From the NCBI RefSeq assembly GCF_023022985.1, contig NZ_CP095461.1, forward strand, positions 1,736,001 to 1,800,000: a DNA stretch of 64,000 nt. The letters are read 5' to 3'. Below are positions 55,224 through 63,071 of the stretch, piece by piece; the first letter of the stretch is position 1, and every line of letters begins with the position of its first letter. The position numbers and the translations under genes are program-made. Below the pieces are notes generated by a model that was given only the letters and a program-made list of their open reading frames with translations, was not told the DNA's origin and did not search any database. The stretch is from Arthrobacter gengyunqii. GTDB lineage: Bacteria; Actinomycetota; Actinomycetes; Actinomycetales; Micrococcaceae.

Positions 55224-56846
55224 TTATTCTTCGCGGGTTTCGTCAGCTGCATCGTGCGGGGCCGCAAGCCGGATTTCCTCCACGTCCAGCCGTGACTGGA
55301 GACGAAGCAGCACCGTGTCATCAATCCGGCGCTCGTCGCGCAGCCTGATCAGGGTGTTCCGTTTTTGGGCAATCAGTGCCAGCCCCAGCTCGCGGTACTG
55401 GCCGGCGCGGGTCAGGGCGCGGGTGGCGCCGTCGTCGTCTTTATCAGCTTCATTTCGGAGAGCGTTCAGGACGCTCAGGCGCCGGCTGTATTCCGCGGCG
55501 AGTTCATCAACAACCTGCTGCTGGGTGCCGAGCTCGGCCCCCAGCCGCGGCATCGCCTCCAGCGCATCATTGATGGCCGATGCCTGAGCGAAGCGCAGCT
55601 CCTCGGTGCGTGCCACGGTATCACCTGGCAGCCGTGCCCAGCGTGCCACTGCCGGCAGCAGCGGAGCCTGGAGGACGAGGGTCACCACGATCACTCCGGC
55701 AGCCACAAAGATGATCAGATCGCGGTCCGGAAACGGCGTACCGGCTGCCGTGGAACGGGGAGTCGCCAGCGCAGCCGCCAGTGAGACGGCGCCGCGGAAA
55801 CCAGCCAATCCGCTGACCACCCGTGCCCGGTTGCTGATTCTGCGGGCCCGTTGGCTTTCCCGGCGGTCCAGCAGCCGGATGAGATAAGTGGTGCTGAACA
55901 GATAAACCAATCGGACGGCAACGATGACCACCGTAACCACTCCCACCAGGACCAGGCCGCGGAGCAGCTCGCCACGGGTCAGCTCGGATATTGCCCTGGG
56001 AAGCTCCAGCCCAACCAGGACAAACAAGGCGCCGTTCAGCAGGAAGGTGGCCAAAGACCAGAACGCCGTCATTTGTCGGCGGGTGTCGGCCTGAATAACC
56101 CTCGGACCCAGCCTGCCCATGGCAAGCCCGGCGACCACGACGGCGAGAACACCGGAGGCCTGAACCCATTCGGCGAGCACAAAAGCCGTGAAGGGCGACA
56201 GGATGGTGACCACATTGCTCAGCAACGGATCCTGGATCCAGCGGCGGACACGCACCCCCGCCCAGGCGGTGAGTGCCCCGGCAGCAATCCCGCCCGCAAA
56301 CGCGAGCAGGAAGCGCCCGGAAACGTCCACCGCATCCAGTGCCTCGGTGCCGGCAGTGGCCGCCACGGCCACACCGTAAACCACCAGCGCGGTTCCGTCA
56401 TTGATCAGGCTCTCAGCGCGCAGGACAGTAACGTACCGGTTCGGCAGCACCCTCGCCAGAGCGCCGACGGCGGTGGCATCCGTGGGCGCAATGGCGGCGC
56501 CCAGCACCCACGCCGGCCCCCAGGGCAATCCGAGGGCATGGGCCGCGACAGCAACCGCCCAGGCGGTCACGATCACCAGCAGCGTGCCCATCAGGACAAT
56601 GCCGCGCAGATTGCTGCGGATCTCCCGCAGCGAGGTGCTGATGCTCTCCCAATAAAGCAGGACCGGCAGGAACAGGAACAGCACTGCCTCGGGCGGCAGC
56701 TCCACCTCCGCCAGGGCAGGAATCAGGCCAAGCAGGATGCCGCAGGCCAGCAGCAGCACCGGGGCCGGCAATCCCCACCTGCGAGCGGCAAGGCTGCAGA
56801 GCAGCACAGCCGTACACAGGACCACCACCAGCTCAGAGCCAAGCAC
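55224..56846 (-). CDS. Na+/H+ antiporter, CPA1 family
   Basis: A 540-residue antiporter. Twelve or so helices are followed by a cytoplasmic C-terminus of about 130 residues. The ion-binding ND-type element is SLINDGTALVVYGVAVAATA, preceded by LGAAIAPTDATAVGALARVL. FLVGLELPRAISEL and FRGAVSLAAALATP also match the CPA1 (NhaP/YjcE-like) group. It exchanges cytoplasmic Na+ (or K+) for H+. Start GTG 56846. The upstream region to 56975 is a divergent spacer shared with the PLP enzyme gene. Confidence 0.88.
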   Translation of the reverse strand: MLGSELVVVLCTAVLLCSLAARRWGLPAPVLLLACGILLGLIPALAEVELPPEAVLFLFLPVLLYWESISTSLREIRSNLRGIVLMGTLLVIVTAWAVAVAAHALGLPWGPAWVLGAAIAPTDATAVGALARVLPNRYVTVLRAESLINDGTALVVYGVAVAATAGTEALDAVDVSGRFLLAFAGGIAAGALTAWAGVRVRRWIQDPLLSNVVTILSPFTAFVLAEWVQASGVLAVVVAGLAMGRLGPRVIQADTRRQMTAFWSLATFLLNGALFVLVGLELPRAISELTRGELLRGLVLVGVVTVVIVAVRLVYLFSTTYLIRLLDRRESQRARRISNRARVVSGLAGFRGAVSLAAALATPRSTAAGTPFPDRDLIIFVAAGVIVVTLVLQAPLLPAVARWARLPGDTVARTEELRFAQASAINDALEAMPRLGAELGTQQQVVDELAAEYSRRLSVLNALRNEADKDDDGATRALTRAGQYRELGLALIAQKRNTLIRLRDERRIDDTVLLRLQSRLDVEEIRLAAPHDAADETREE

Positions 56847-56975
56847 GTTGGGTCCTCAACCGATTCGGGGTGAAACCGGCGCAGTTCTCCATTCCTCCAC
56901 GGTAGAAGCGTCACAAAGCATGCGGCAGGGGCGACGGAGGGAAGCGCCAGTTTCAGGTGGTGTTCAATAGACGAA

Positions 56976-58055
56976 ATGAACATGTTGGACCTCGACGCAC
57001 CTTATCTCCGCCTTGATACCGCCATTCTGGAGTCGAACATCCGGGCGATGTCAGCCTCCGCCCAAGCGCGAGGACTTGGCCTGTGGCCGCACGCCAAGAC
57101 GCACAAATCCGTTGAGATTGCCCGCCGTCAGCTGGACGCCGGCGCGGCGGGCCTGACCGTGGCGACTGTGGGAGAGGCTGAAGTCTTCGCCCGCGCCGGT
57201 GCTCCGGGCATTTTCATTGCCTATCCGCTGTGGGTGACGCCGGCACGGGCGGAGCGCCTGCTGAAGGTGGCCAGCCAGACGCAGCTGCGGATCGGCGTCG
57301 ACTCCCCGTCCGCGGCTGACCAGCTGGCACGCTTCGGAATTCCCGCCGAGGTGATGATCGAGGTGGATTCGGGCCACCACCGCAGCGGCTGCCCGCCGGA
57401 GGCCGCCGGCGCGCTCGCCGCACACGCCCGGCGTCTGGGCTTGACGGTGGCCGGCGTCTTCACGTTCCCGGGCCACAGCTATGCCCCCGGCAGGGGAGAC
57501 GCAGCGGCCGACGACGAAGGTCGGGCCGTGTCCGAGGCAGTGGCCGGGCTGAAGAATGCCGGAGTGCCGGCGCCGGTGGTCAGCGGAGGGTCGAGTCCGT
57601 CCGCTGCCTATTCACGGAGCGTCCTGACCGACATCCGGCCCGGCGTGTACGTGTTCAATGATGCACAGCAGCTGGAACTGGGGGCCTGCACTCCGGAGGA
57701 AATTGCGCTCACCGTTGTAGCCACCGTGGTGTCAAAACCTGCCGGCCGGATGGTTCTGGATGCCGGAACCAAAACGCTGGGTGCCGACCGCGCGGTGTGG
57801 GCGAGCGGGCACGGGCGGTTGCTGGAACATCCCGATGCGCGGATCACGGCCGCCAGCGAACATCACGCCACAGTGGAAATATCCGGACCGCTGCCCGCTC
57901 TGGGCAGCCGGATTCTGGTGGTGCCAAACCACGCCTGCAACGCGGTTAATCTGCACGATCAGTATGTGCTGACTGGCGGAAGCGCCGCATTGGGTGCAGA
58001 CGGCGGGTCCGCGGGGCCGGTGACCTGGGCAGTGGATGCACGGGGAATGAACTGA
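56976..58055 (+). CDS. DSD1 family PLP-dependent enzyme (D-threonine aldolase/D-serine dehydratase-like)
   Basis: A 359-residue fold-type III PLP enzyme. The PLP lysine is Lys41 in LWPHAKTHKSVEIAR. TVATVGEAEVFARAGAPGIF, VDSGHHRSGCPPEAAG, and VVSGGSSPSA at the phosphate site follow. The C-terminal metal-type site VPNHACNAVNLHDQYVLTG has the His and Cys pattern of D-threonine aldolase and D-serine dehydratase. It acts on a D-hydroxy amino acid. Start ATG 56976 (or 56982). Confidence 0.88.
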   Translation: MNMLDLDAPYLRLDTAILESNIRAMSASAQARGLGLWPHAKTHKSVEIARRQLDAGAAGLTVATVGEAEVFARAGAPGIFIAYPLWVTPARAERLLKVASQTQLRIGVDSPSAADQLARFGIPAEVMIEVDSGHHRSGCPPEAAGALAAHARRLGLTVAGVFTFPGHSYAPGRGDAAADDEGRAVSEAVAGLKNAGVPAPVVSGGSSPSAAYSRSVLTDIRPGVYVFNDAQQLELGACTPEEIALTVVATVVSKPAGRMVLDAGTKTLGADRAVWASGHGRLLEHPDARITAASEHHATVEISGPLPALGSRILVVPNHACNAVNLHDQYVLTGGSAALGADGGSAGPVTWAVDARGMN

Positions 58056-58156
58056 TCCATGGCTGAACCCGATATCGTCACCCGGGTCCGATAGGGTCGG
58101 AGACAGCAAGGCATAAGGGTGTGCCGGGCCGGAGAACGGGCAGGAAACGGGGAGTC

Positions 58157-60592
58157 GTGGAAACCGAAACTGAGCATCTGGACGTGCTGATCATCGGAGC
58201 AGGACTGAGCGGGATTGGCGCTGCGTGCCGGTTGCGGCAGGACCACCCCGGCCGGTCCATCGCACTGCTGGAGTCGCGGGGACGCCCGGGCGGCACCTGG
58301 GACCTGTTCCGCTACCCCGGGATCCGCTCCGACTCGGACCTGTATACCTTTGGCTATGACTTCCGGCCGTGGCTCGAGGAGAAAGCCATTGCGGACGGGC
58401 CGAGCATCCTGTCCTATCTGAAAGAGACGGCCGCCCAGTATGGCGTGGACACCCTGATCCGGTACCACCACAAGGTGATCTCAGCGGATTGGTCCGGCCG
58501 GGACGCCCGCTGGACCATTACGGTGGAGCGTACCCGCACTCCGGAAGCCGGCCAGGACGGAGCACCTGCCGAACCGGTGGGCACCGCAGAGACCCTGCAC
58601 CTGACGGCGGGGTGGATTTTCAACGCCGCCGGATACTACCGCTACGAGGAGGGGTATACCCCCGAGATTCCCGGGCGCGAGCACTTCGCCGGACGGATTG
58701 TGCATCCGCAGCACTGGCCCGAAGATCTGGACGTCTCCGGCAAGCGGATCGCTGTGATCGGCAGCGGCGCCACCGCGGTCACGCTCGTTCCGGCGCTCGC
58801 GGAACTGGGTGCCCGGGTGACGATGATCCAGCGCACCCCCACCTACATCCTGCCCATTCCCGCGGAGGACCCGATCGCGCGAAGGCTGCGCGGCGTCGTC
58901 GGCCCCGAGCGCACCGGGAAGATCATGGCCGAAGTCAGCGCCCGCCGGCAGCGGGCCATCTGGGCCTTTTGCCAGCGCTGGCCCAACCTGGCACGGAAGC
59001 TCATCCGCGGCATTCAAGCCAAGGTGCTGCCGGAGGATTTCGATCTGGACACGCACCTGAATCCGCCGTACCGGCCGTGGGATCAGCGGCTGTGTGCCGT
59101 TCCGGACGCTGACTTCTTCACCGCACTGAGCAACGGCTCGGCAACCATGGTGACCGGACAGACAACGGCGTTTACCGACCGCGGTCTGCGTTTGGCATCG
59201 GGAGACGAGGTGGAGGCCGACGCCGTCGTGACCGCCACGGGCTTGGCCCTGCGGATACTGGGCGGGGTGGACCTTCGGCTCGACGGCGTGCCGGTGAACC
59301 TCGCGGAGACCGTGGCCTACCGCGGAGTCATGCTCAGCGGGATCCCGAACATGGCGTTTGCCGTCGGCTACACCAACGCCTCCTGGACGCTCAAAGTAGG
59401 GCTGCTGACCCGGTGGTTCTCCCGGCTGCTCGCCCGCATGGACCAGCTGGGCCACACCGCTGCTGTGCCTGTGGCTCCTGCCGGCATGGCCACGCGGCCG
59501 CTGCTGGACTTTGGTGCCGGCTATATTCAGCGCAGCATGGCTGATTTGCCGCGGCAGGGAACGCGGGCGCCCTGGCTGATGACCATGAACTTCCTGGCCG
59601 ACCGCAGGGATCTGCAAAAGGGCGAACTGGTTGATGAGCATCTGCGGTTCAGTGGTCCGCAGGGGCCGCTGCCCGGTGCGCAGGAGGAAGACCGCTTTGT
59701 TGACCTCGAGTCCGGCGTGCGGATGTGTTACCGGGTTGACGGTCCCGACGACGGCGAGCCGGTGGTTCTCCTGGCGGGCCTCGGGTTGGATCTGATGTCC
59801 TGGCCGGCTGCTTTTGTGGACGGTCTGACAGCCGCAGGGTACCGGGTCATCCGCCCGGACAACCGTGACGCTGGGCGTTCCACCCGAATGAACACCCCGG
59901 TGCCCAGCCTGCTGCACCAGGCCCTGGCCCGTCCTGTGCCCGGCGCCTACCGGGTCGAGGACATGGCCGACGATGTCGTGGGGCTGTTGGATCACCTGCA
60001 GGTGGACCGCGCACACATGGCGGGGATGTCCATGGGCGGCATGATTGCGCAGTCCGTTGCAGCCCACTATCCGGATCGGGTCCTGACCCTGACTTCGATC
60101 ATCTCCACCACCGGCGCCCGGAAAATCGGTGCCGCAGCACTGTCGACCAAGCGCCGGTTTGCCGCCCGCCCACCGAGGACACGGGATGAGTTCATCAAGG
60201 CCCGTGTGGGCATGATGCGCCACCTTTCGGGGCGGGTTAACCCTGCCGATCCGGCGGAAGAGGCCAGGATCGGCGGGCAGGCCTGGGACCGGGGGATATA
60301 CCCGGACCGCGGGACGGCCCGTGCCCGGCAGCTGGGCGCCGTCAACGCCTCTGCGGACCGAACGGGCGACCTCGCAAAAATCAAGGCACCCACGCTGGTG
60401 ATCCACGGCGACCGGGACCCCATCGTGCATCCGAGCGGGGGAGCGGCAACCGCTGCAGCCATTGCCGGTTCACGCCTGGTGACGGTGCCCGGCATGGGCC
60501 ACTATTTCCATCCCGCCGTGGTGCCGGAGCTCCTGCGGCTCGTCACCGGGCACCTTCCGGAGAGACGGACGGCGGAGGAGTCCGCGTGCTGA
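58157..60592 (+). CDS. Baeyer-Villiger monooxygenase fused to alpha/beta hydrolase
   Basis: An 811-residue fusion. Residues 1-500 are a flavin monooxygenase. The first FAD motif is DVLIIGAGLSGIG, then RPGGTWDLFRYPGIRSDSDL. The Baeyer-Villiger fingerprint FAGRIVHPQHWP is near 177-188, and the NADPH motif is IAVIGSGATAVTLVPALAEL. Residues from about 514 are an alpha/beta hydrolase: Ser625 in MAGMSMGGMIAQSV, Asp in HGDRDPIVHP near 753 and His in GMGHYFHP near 781. It would turn a ketone into an ester and then cleave it to an acid and an alcohol in one polypeptide. GTG 58157 (GGGGAG upstream) is preferred; GTG 58121 is possible. Confidence 0.88.
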   Translation: METETEHLDVLIIGAGLSGIGAACRLRQDHPGRSIALLESRGRPGGTWDLFRYPGIRSDSDLYTFGYDFRPWLEEKAIADGPSILSYLKETAAQYGVDTLIRYHHKVISADWSGRDARWTITVERTRTPEAGQDGAPAEPVGTAETLHLTAGWIFNAAGYYRYEEGYTPEIPGREHFAGRIVHPQHWPEDLDVSGKRIAVIGSGATAVTLVPALAELGARVTMIQRTPTYILPIPAEDPIARRLRGVVGPERTGKIMAEVSARRQRAIWAFCQRWPNLARKLIRGIQAKVLPEDFDLDTHLNPPYRPWDQRLCAVPDADFFTALSNGSATMVTGQTTAFTDRGLRLASGDEVEADAVVTATGLALRILGGVDLRLDGVPVNLAETVAYRGVMLSGIPNMAFAVGYTNASWTLKVGLLTRWFSRLLARMDQLGHTAAVPVAPAGMATRPLLDFGAGYIQRSMADLPRQGTRAPWLMTMNFLADRRDLQKGELVDEHLRFSGPQGPLPGAQEEDRFVDLESGVRMCYRVDGPDDGEPVVLLAGLGLDLMSWPAAFVDGLTAAGYRVIRPDNRDAGRSTRMNTPVPSLLHQALARPVPGAYRVEDMADDVVGLLDHLQVDRAHMAGMSMGGMIAQSVAAHYPDRVLTLTSIISTTGARKIGAAALSTKRRFAARPPRTRDEFIKARVGMMRHLSGRVNPADPAEEARIGGQAWDRGIYPDRGTARARQLGAVNASADRTGDLAKIKAPTLVIHGDRDPIVHPSGGAATAAAIAGSRLVTVPGMGHYFHPAVVPELLRLVTGHLPERRTAEESAC

Positions 60593-60598
60593 GACTTC

Positions 60599-60865
60599 CT
60601 ACTGGCCCATTCCGGGGGAAACCGGAACGAAGTTGATCTTGTTGTTGTCCAGGACCCGCTTGTTGGCGATGCGGGTGAAACCCTTGGCGTCCAAGTGGTT
60701 CTTGGCGCGGAAATCCGCCAGGGCGTCGTCGTACGCCTTGTTAATCCGGGCGCCCGTGAGTACTTCCGTGGTGCCGTCAGCGAAAACGATGCTGACGGGG
60801 GCGGACTTGGGGAAGTGCCGGTCCATGCGAATGAAGCCGTCGTTGTCCTGCTGAAGAGTGATCAA
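60599..60865 (-). CDS. Conserved small protein of unknown function
   Basis: An 88-residue soluble protein. MITLQQDNDGFIRMDRHFPK and VSIVFADGTTEVLTGARINK suggest a small beta-rich domain followed by a helix-rich basic end. I do not recognise a named family. The coding quality is good. Its stop lies 7 bp from the convergent monooxygenase-hydrolase stop. Confidence 0.6.
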   Translation of the reverse strand: MITLQQDNDGFIRMDRHFPKSAPVSIVFADGTTEVLTGARINKAYDDALADFRAKNHLDAKGFTRIANKRVLDNNKINFVPVSPGMGQ

Positions 60866-60904
60866 GTGGTTCCGCCTTTAGAGATGATGAGGTTCCAGTC
60901 TTCC

Positions 60905-61747
60905 CTATATCCGGGCCTGTGCCGTACCAGCCCTGTTACCGGCCGGTCCGCGGCCGACGGCGATCGTTGCCTCGGGCCCCTCACTGGTGATGATTTCCGG
61001 CCGCAGGTCCTGCGCCGCCATGAGCTGGGCCACGGTGGCGGACTGCTCCCTGCTGCACTCCACCATCAGCGATCCGCCCGGGCGCAGCCATGCCGGTGCT
61101 GCGCTGATGATCCGCCGGAGAACAGTCAGACCGTCGGCGCCCCCGTCGAGGGTAATTGCAGGTTCATGGTCGCGCGCTTCCGGAGGCAGGGTGTCCAGTT
61201 GCGAAGTGGGGACATAGGGGGCATTGGCAACGACGACGTCGACCCGCCCGAGCAGGGTTTGCGGCAGCGCACTGAACAGATCACCGGCCAGGACGGTTGC
61301 CCGGCAGGCCAGGTTGATGCGTGCACATTCGATCGCTGCGGGGTGGATGTCGACGGCATAGGCCTCCAGGGAATGGCCGGCGCGTGAGGCGATGGCCAGG
61401 CTGACGGCTCCGGAGCCGCAGCAAAGCTCGACGAGCACCGGGTTGGTCAGGGCGCTGATCAGCGCTATGGCGTGAGCGGCCAGCAGTTCCGTCCGCCGGC
61501 GGGGGATGAAGACGCCGGCGGAGACCGTTATCCGCAGCCCGCAGAATCCCGCCCACCCGAGCACCTGTTCAAGCGGTAACCCGGCGCATCGCTGCCGGAC
61601 CATCTGTTCCAGATTCTTGGAGCCTGAGGCTTCGGAGCTGAAGTTTGAGGCTTCGGCGAGAAGGAGACCGGCTTCCTCCTCGGCGAAAACACAACCGGCC
61701 GCTCGGAGGCGTGCGGCCAGCAGCTCTTCGGGAATGTTCCGGTGCAC
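60905..61747 (-). CDS. PrmC/HemK-like putative N5-glutamine methyltransferase
   Basis: A 280-residue SAM methyltransferase. The N-terminal helical part includes LPLEQVLGWAGFCGLRITVS and FIPRRRTELL, as in PrmC. SAM motif I is VLVELCCGSGAVSLAIASRA, and the catalytic NPPY-type motif reads VVVANAPYVPTSQLDTLPPE (NAPY). Later EPAITLDGGADGLTVLRRII is typical of the release-factor methyltransferase group. NAPY instead of NPPY is common in actinobacterial paralogues, so the target may not be a release factor. GTG 61747 fits the family start. Confidence 0.82.
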   Translation of the reverse strand: MHRNIPEELLAARLRAAGCVFAEEEAGLLLAEASNFSSEASGSKNLEQMVRQRCAGLPLEQVLGWAGFCGLRITVSAGVFIPRRRTELLAAHAIALISALTNPVLVELCCGSGAVSLAIASRAGHSLEAYAVDIHPAAIECARINLACRATVLAGDLFSALPQTLLGRVDVVVANAPYVPTSQLDTLPPEARDHEPAITLDGGADGLTVLRRIISAAPAWLRPGGSLMVECSREQSATVAQLMAAQDLRPEIITSEGPEATIAVGRGPAGNRAGTAQARI

Positions 61748-61811
61748 AGGGTTACTGTCACAGCTGCGGCGGCGTTGGGCAAGGCTTGCGAGCCGAGCGC
61801 AAAGCCGCCCG

Positions 61812-62861
61812 CTAGCTGATCCTCCGGAGCGTAAACATAAAGGGAGGATGCGGTCCGGGCATGTCCATCGCCCCCAGCAGCGTGTTCGCGTCCACTTTGC
61901 GGAAGGCATCGTTGATTGGCAGGGAATCGTAGATCATGGTGGCCGACACCGTGCCGCGGTATTCCATCAGACGGACCCGTGCCCTTGGCCGTGTTGTTCG
62001 GAGCAGGCGCAGCAACGGGCGGATGACGCGGCCGGCGGCCGAACGGCGCAGGATGGGGCCGAGTTTCAGGGCTGTCTGCAGCGGAACAAACCATGGATTA
62101 ACCTCGAAGAGGCTGCCGTCCCTGCCGTTGAAGACCAACGGGTGTGCGGCCTCGGGGCCCTCGAATCTCTTTCCCTGCCATCCGAAGCTGCCCAGAACGC
62201 CGTCGAGGGGATGACCGGTTGGCACTTCTGTTCCCTGCCATGAGCCCGTGAGCTCATCGATGCCCACCGGCGGAAGGGAGTCGAAAAACGCCAGGGCTTC
62301 CGTGGAGGTGGTTCCGCCGCTGAGAACGGTCAGTCCGGCCAGCGCTTGGGTGACGCCGTTGTTGGGACTGATGGCGGTGGGGTTGCCGAGGCGGGCGCCG
62401 GACAGCGGTGCATAGGCTTCCCACTGTCCACCGGCACTCCCGAGCTTTTCGGTATCGGAATTTGCGTCCTCATATCTGGAGGTGAAGGCTCGCGCGGCCG
62501 CAGGATTTGTTGCAGGCGCACTGCTGCGAACTGTGCGGCTCTTTCCCTTGCCGTTCTCGAACTTCACAACAAAGTCACTCCCCAGCTCTGCTGCAATTTG
62601 AGCGGCCAACGTTCTTCCCCGCTCCCCGTGAGCTCGGTCCTTACGCTGGGGTGCTGTCTTGTCACCGTCGGCTGTCGCATCCGTAATCGAGGCGTAGTAG
62701 CGGCTTTCCCAAGCGGCCAGGTCCGCTGTGAGCTGTTCACTAAGCTGTGAGTCCCCGAAATCGACGGGGCCGTCAGGGAGCCAAACAGGAGATTCGGCCC
62801 ATCCGGGAAACAGCCGGACGGGGATGGGAACGCGATGGTGGTCCACTGGGCCTTCTTCCAT
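61812..62861 (-). CDS. DUF4334/GXWXG protein with an N-terminal extension domain
   Basis: A 349-residue protein. The C-terminal 190 residues are a GXWXG plus DUF4334 pair: FFDSLPPVGIDELTGSWQGT, VLGSFGWQGKRFEGPEAAHP, then RARVRLMEYRGTVSATMIYD and LPINDAFRKVDANTLLGAMD. The first 130 or so residues (VRLFPGWAESPVWLPDG, DLAAWESRYYASI, AAQIAAELGSDFVVKFENG) resemble a separate short actinobacterial protein family of unknown role, so this looks like a fusion. Function of both halves unknown. The ATG at 62861 follows GTCGG without a strong ribosome site. Confidence 0.7.
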   Translation of the reverse strand: MEEGPVDHHRVPIPVRLFPGWAESPVWLPDGPVDFGDSQLSEQLTADLAAWESRYYASITDATADGDKTAPQRKDRAHGERGRTLAAQIAAELGSDFVVKFENGKGKSRTVRSSAPATNPAAARAFTSRYEDANSDTEKLGSAGGQWEAYAPLSGARLGNPTAISPNNGVTQALAGLTVLSGGTTSTEALAFFDSLPPVGIDELTGSWQGTEVPTGHPLDGVLGSFGWQGKRFEGPEAAHPLVFNGRDGSLFEVNPWFVPLQTALKLGPILRRSAAGRVIRPLLRLLRTTRPRARVRLMEYRGTVSATMIYDSLPINDAFRKVDANTLLGAMDMPGPHPPFMFTLRRIS

Positions 62862-63071
62862 CCGACGGGTTTTCGATGCTAGGTGAAATGTACGTGAAAG
62901 GTACCTCTGGGCAAACGTTATGAAACCCGCGGCACTCAGTCCGGGCGCCAGAGAACCAGTACTTTTTCGAAGAAACTTGAGTAGTGCCGCCCTCCGATTA
63001 TGCCGGCACCTGAAGCTAAAATAGAACGTATGTACTACTCCTAAAGGCTGAACGGCAACGGAGGCTCCAGA
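62862..63071. other. Promoter region of the DUF222 gene
   Basis: Divergent spacer. It contains TAAAAT at 63017-63022 as a -10 candidate, the SOS-box candidate at 63024-63035 and GGAGG at 63060-63064 seven bases before the TTG start of the next gene. Confidence 0.5.
63024..63035 (+). promoter_or_regulatory. Candidate LexA/SOS box
   Basis: GAAC-GTAT-GTAC matches the actinobacterial SOS box GAACnnnnGTTC at all but one position, 36 bp upstream of the DUF222 start. SOS boxes upstream of DUF222/13E12 genes are known in mycobacteria. Confidence 0.5.

Noticed and set aside
58481..60430. A 649-codon minus-strand frame opposite the monooxygenase-hydrolase fusion
   Set aside because: Antisense shadow of a well-supported gene; residues are low-complexity His/Arg/Gly-rich with no recognisable fold.
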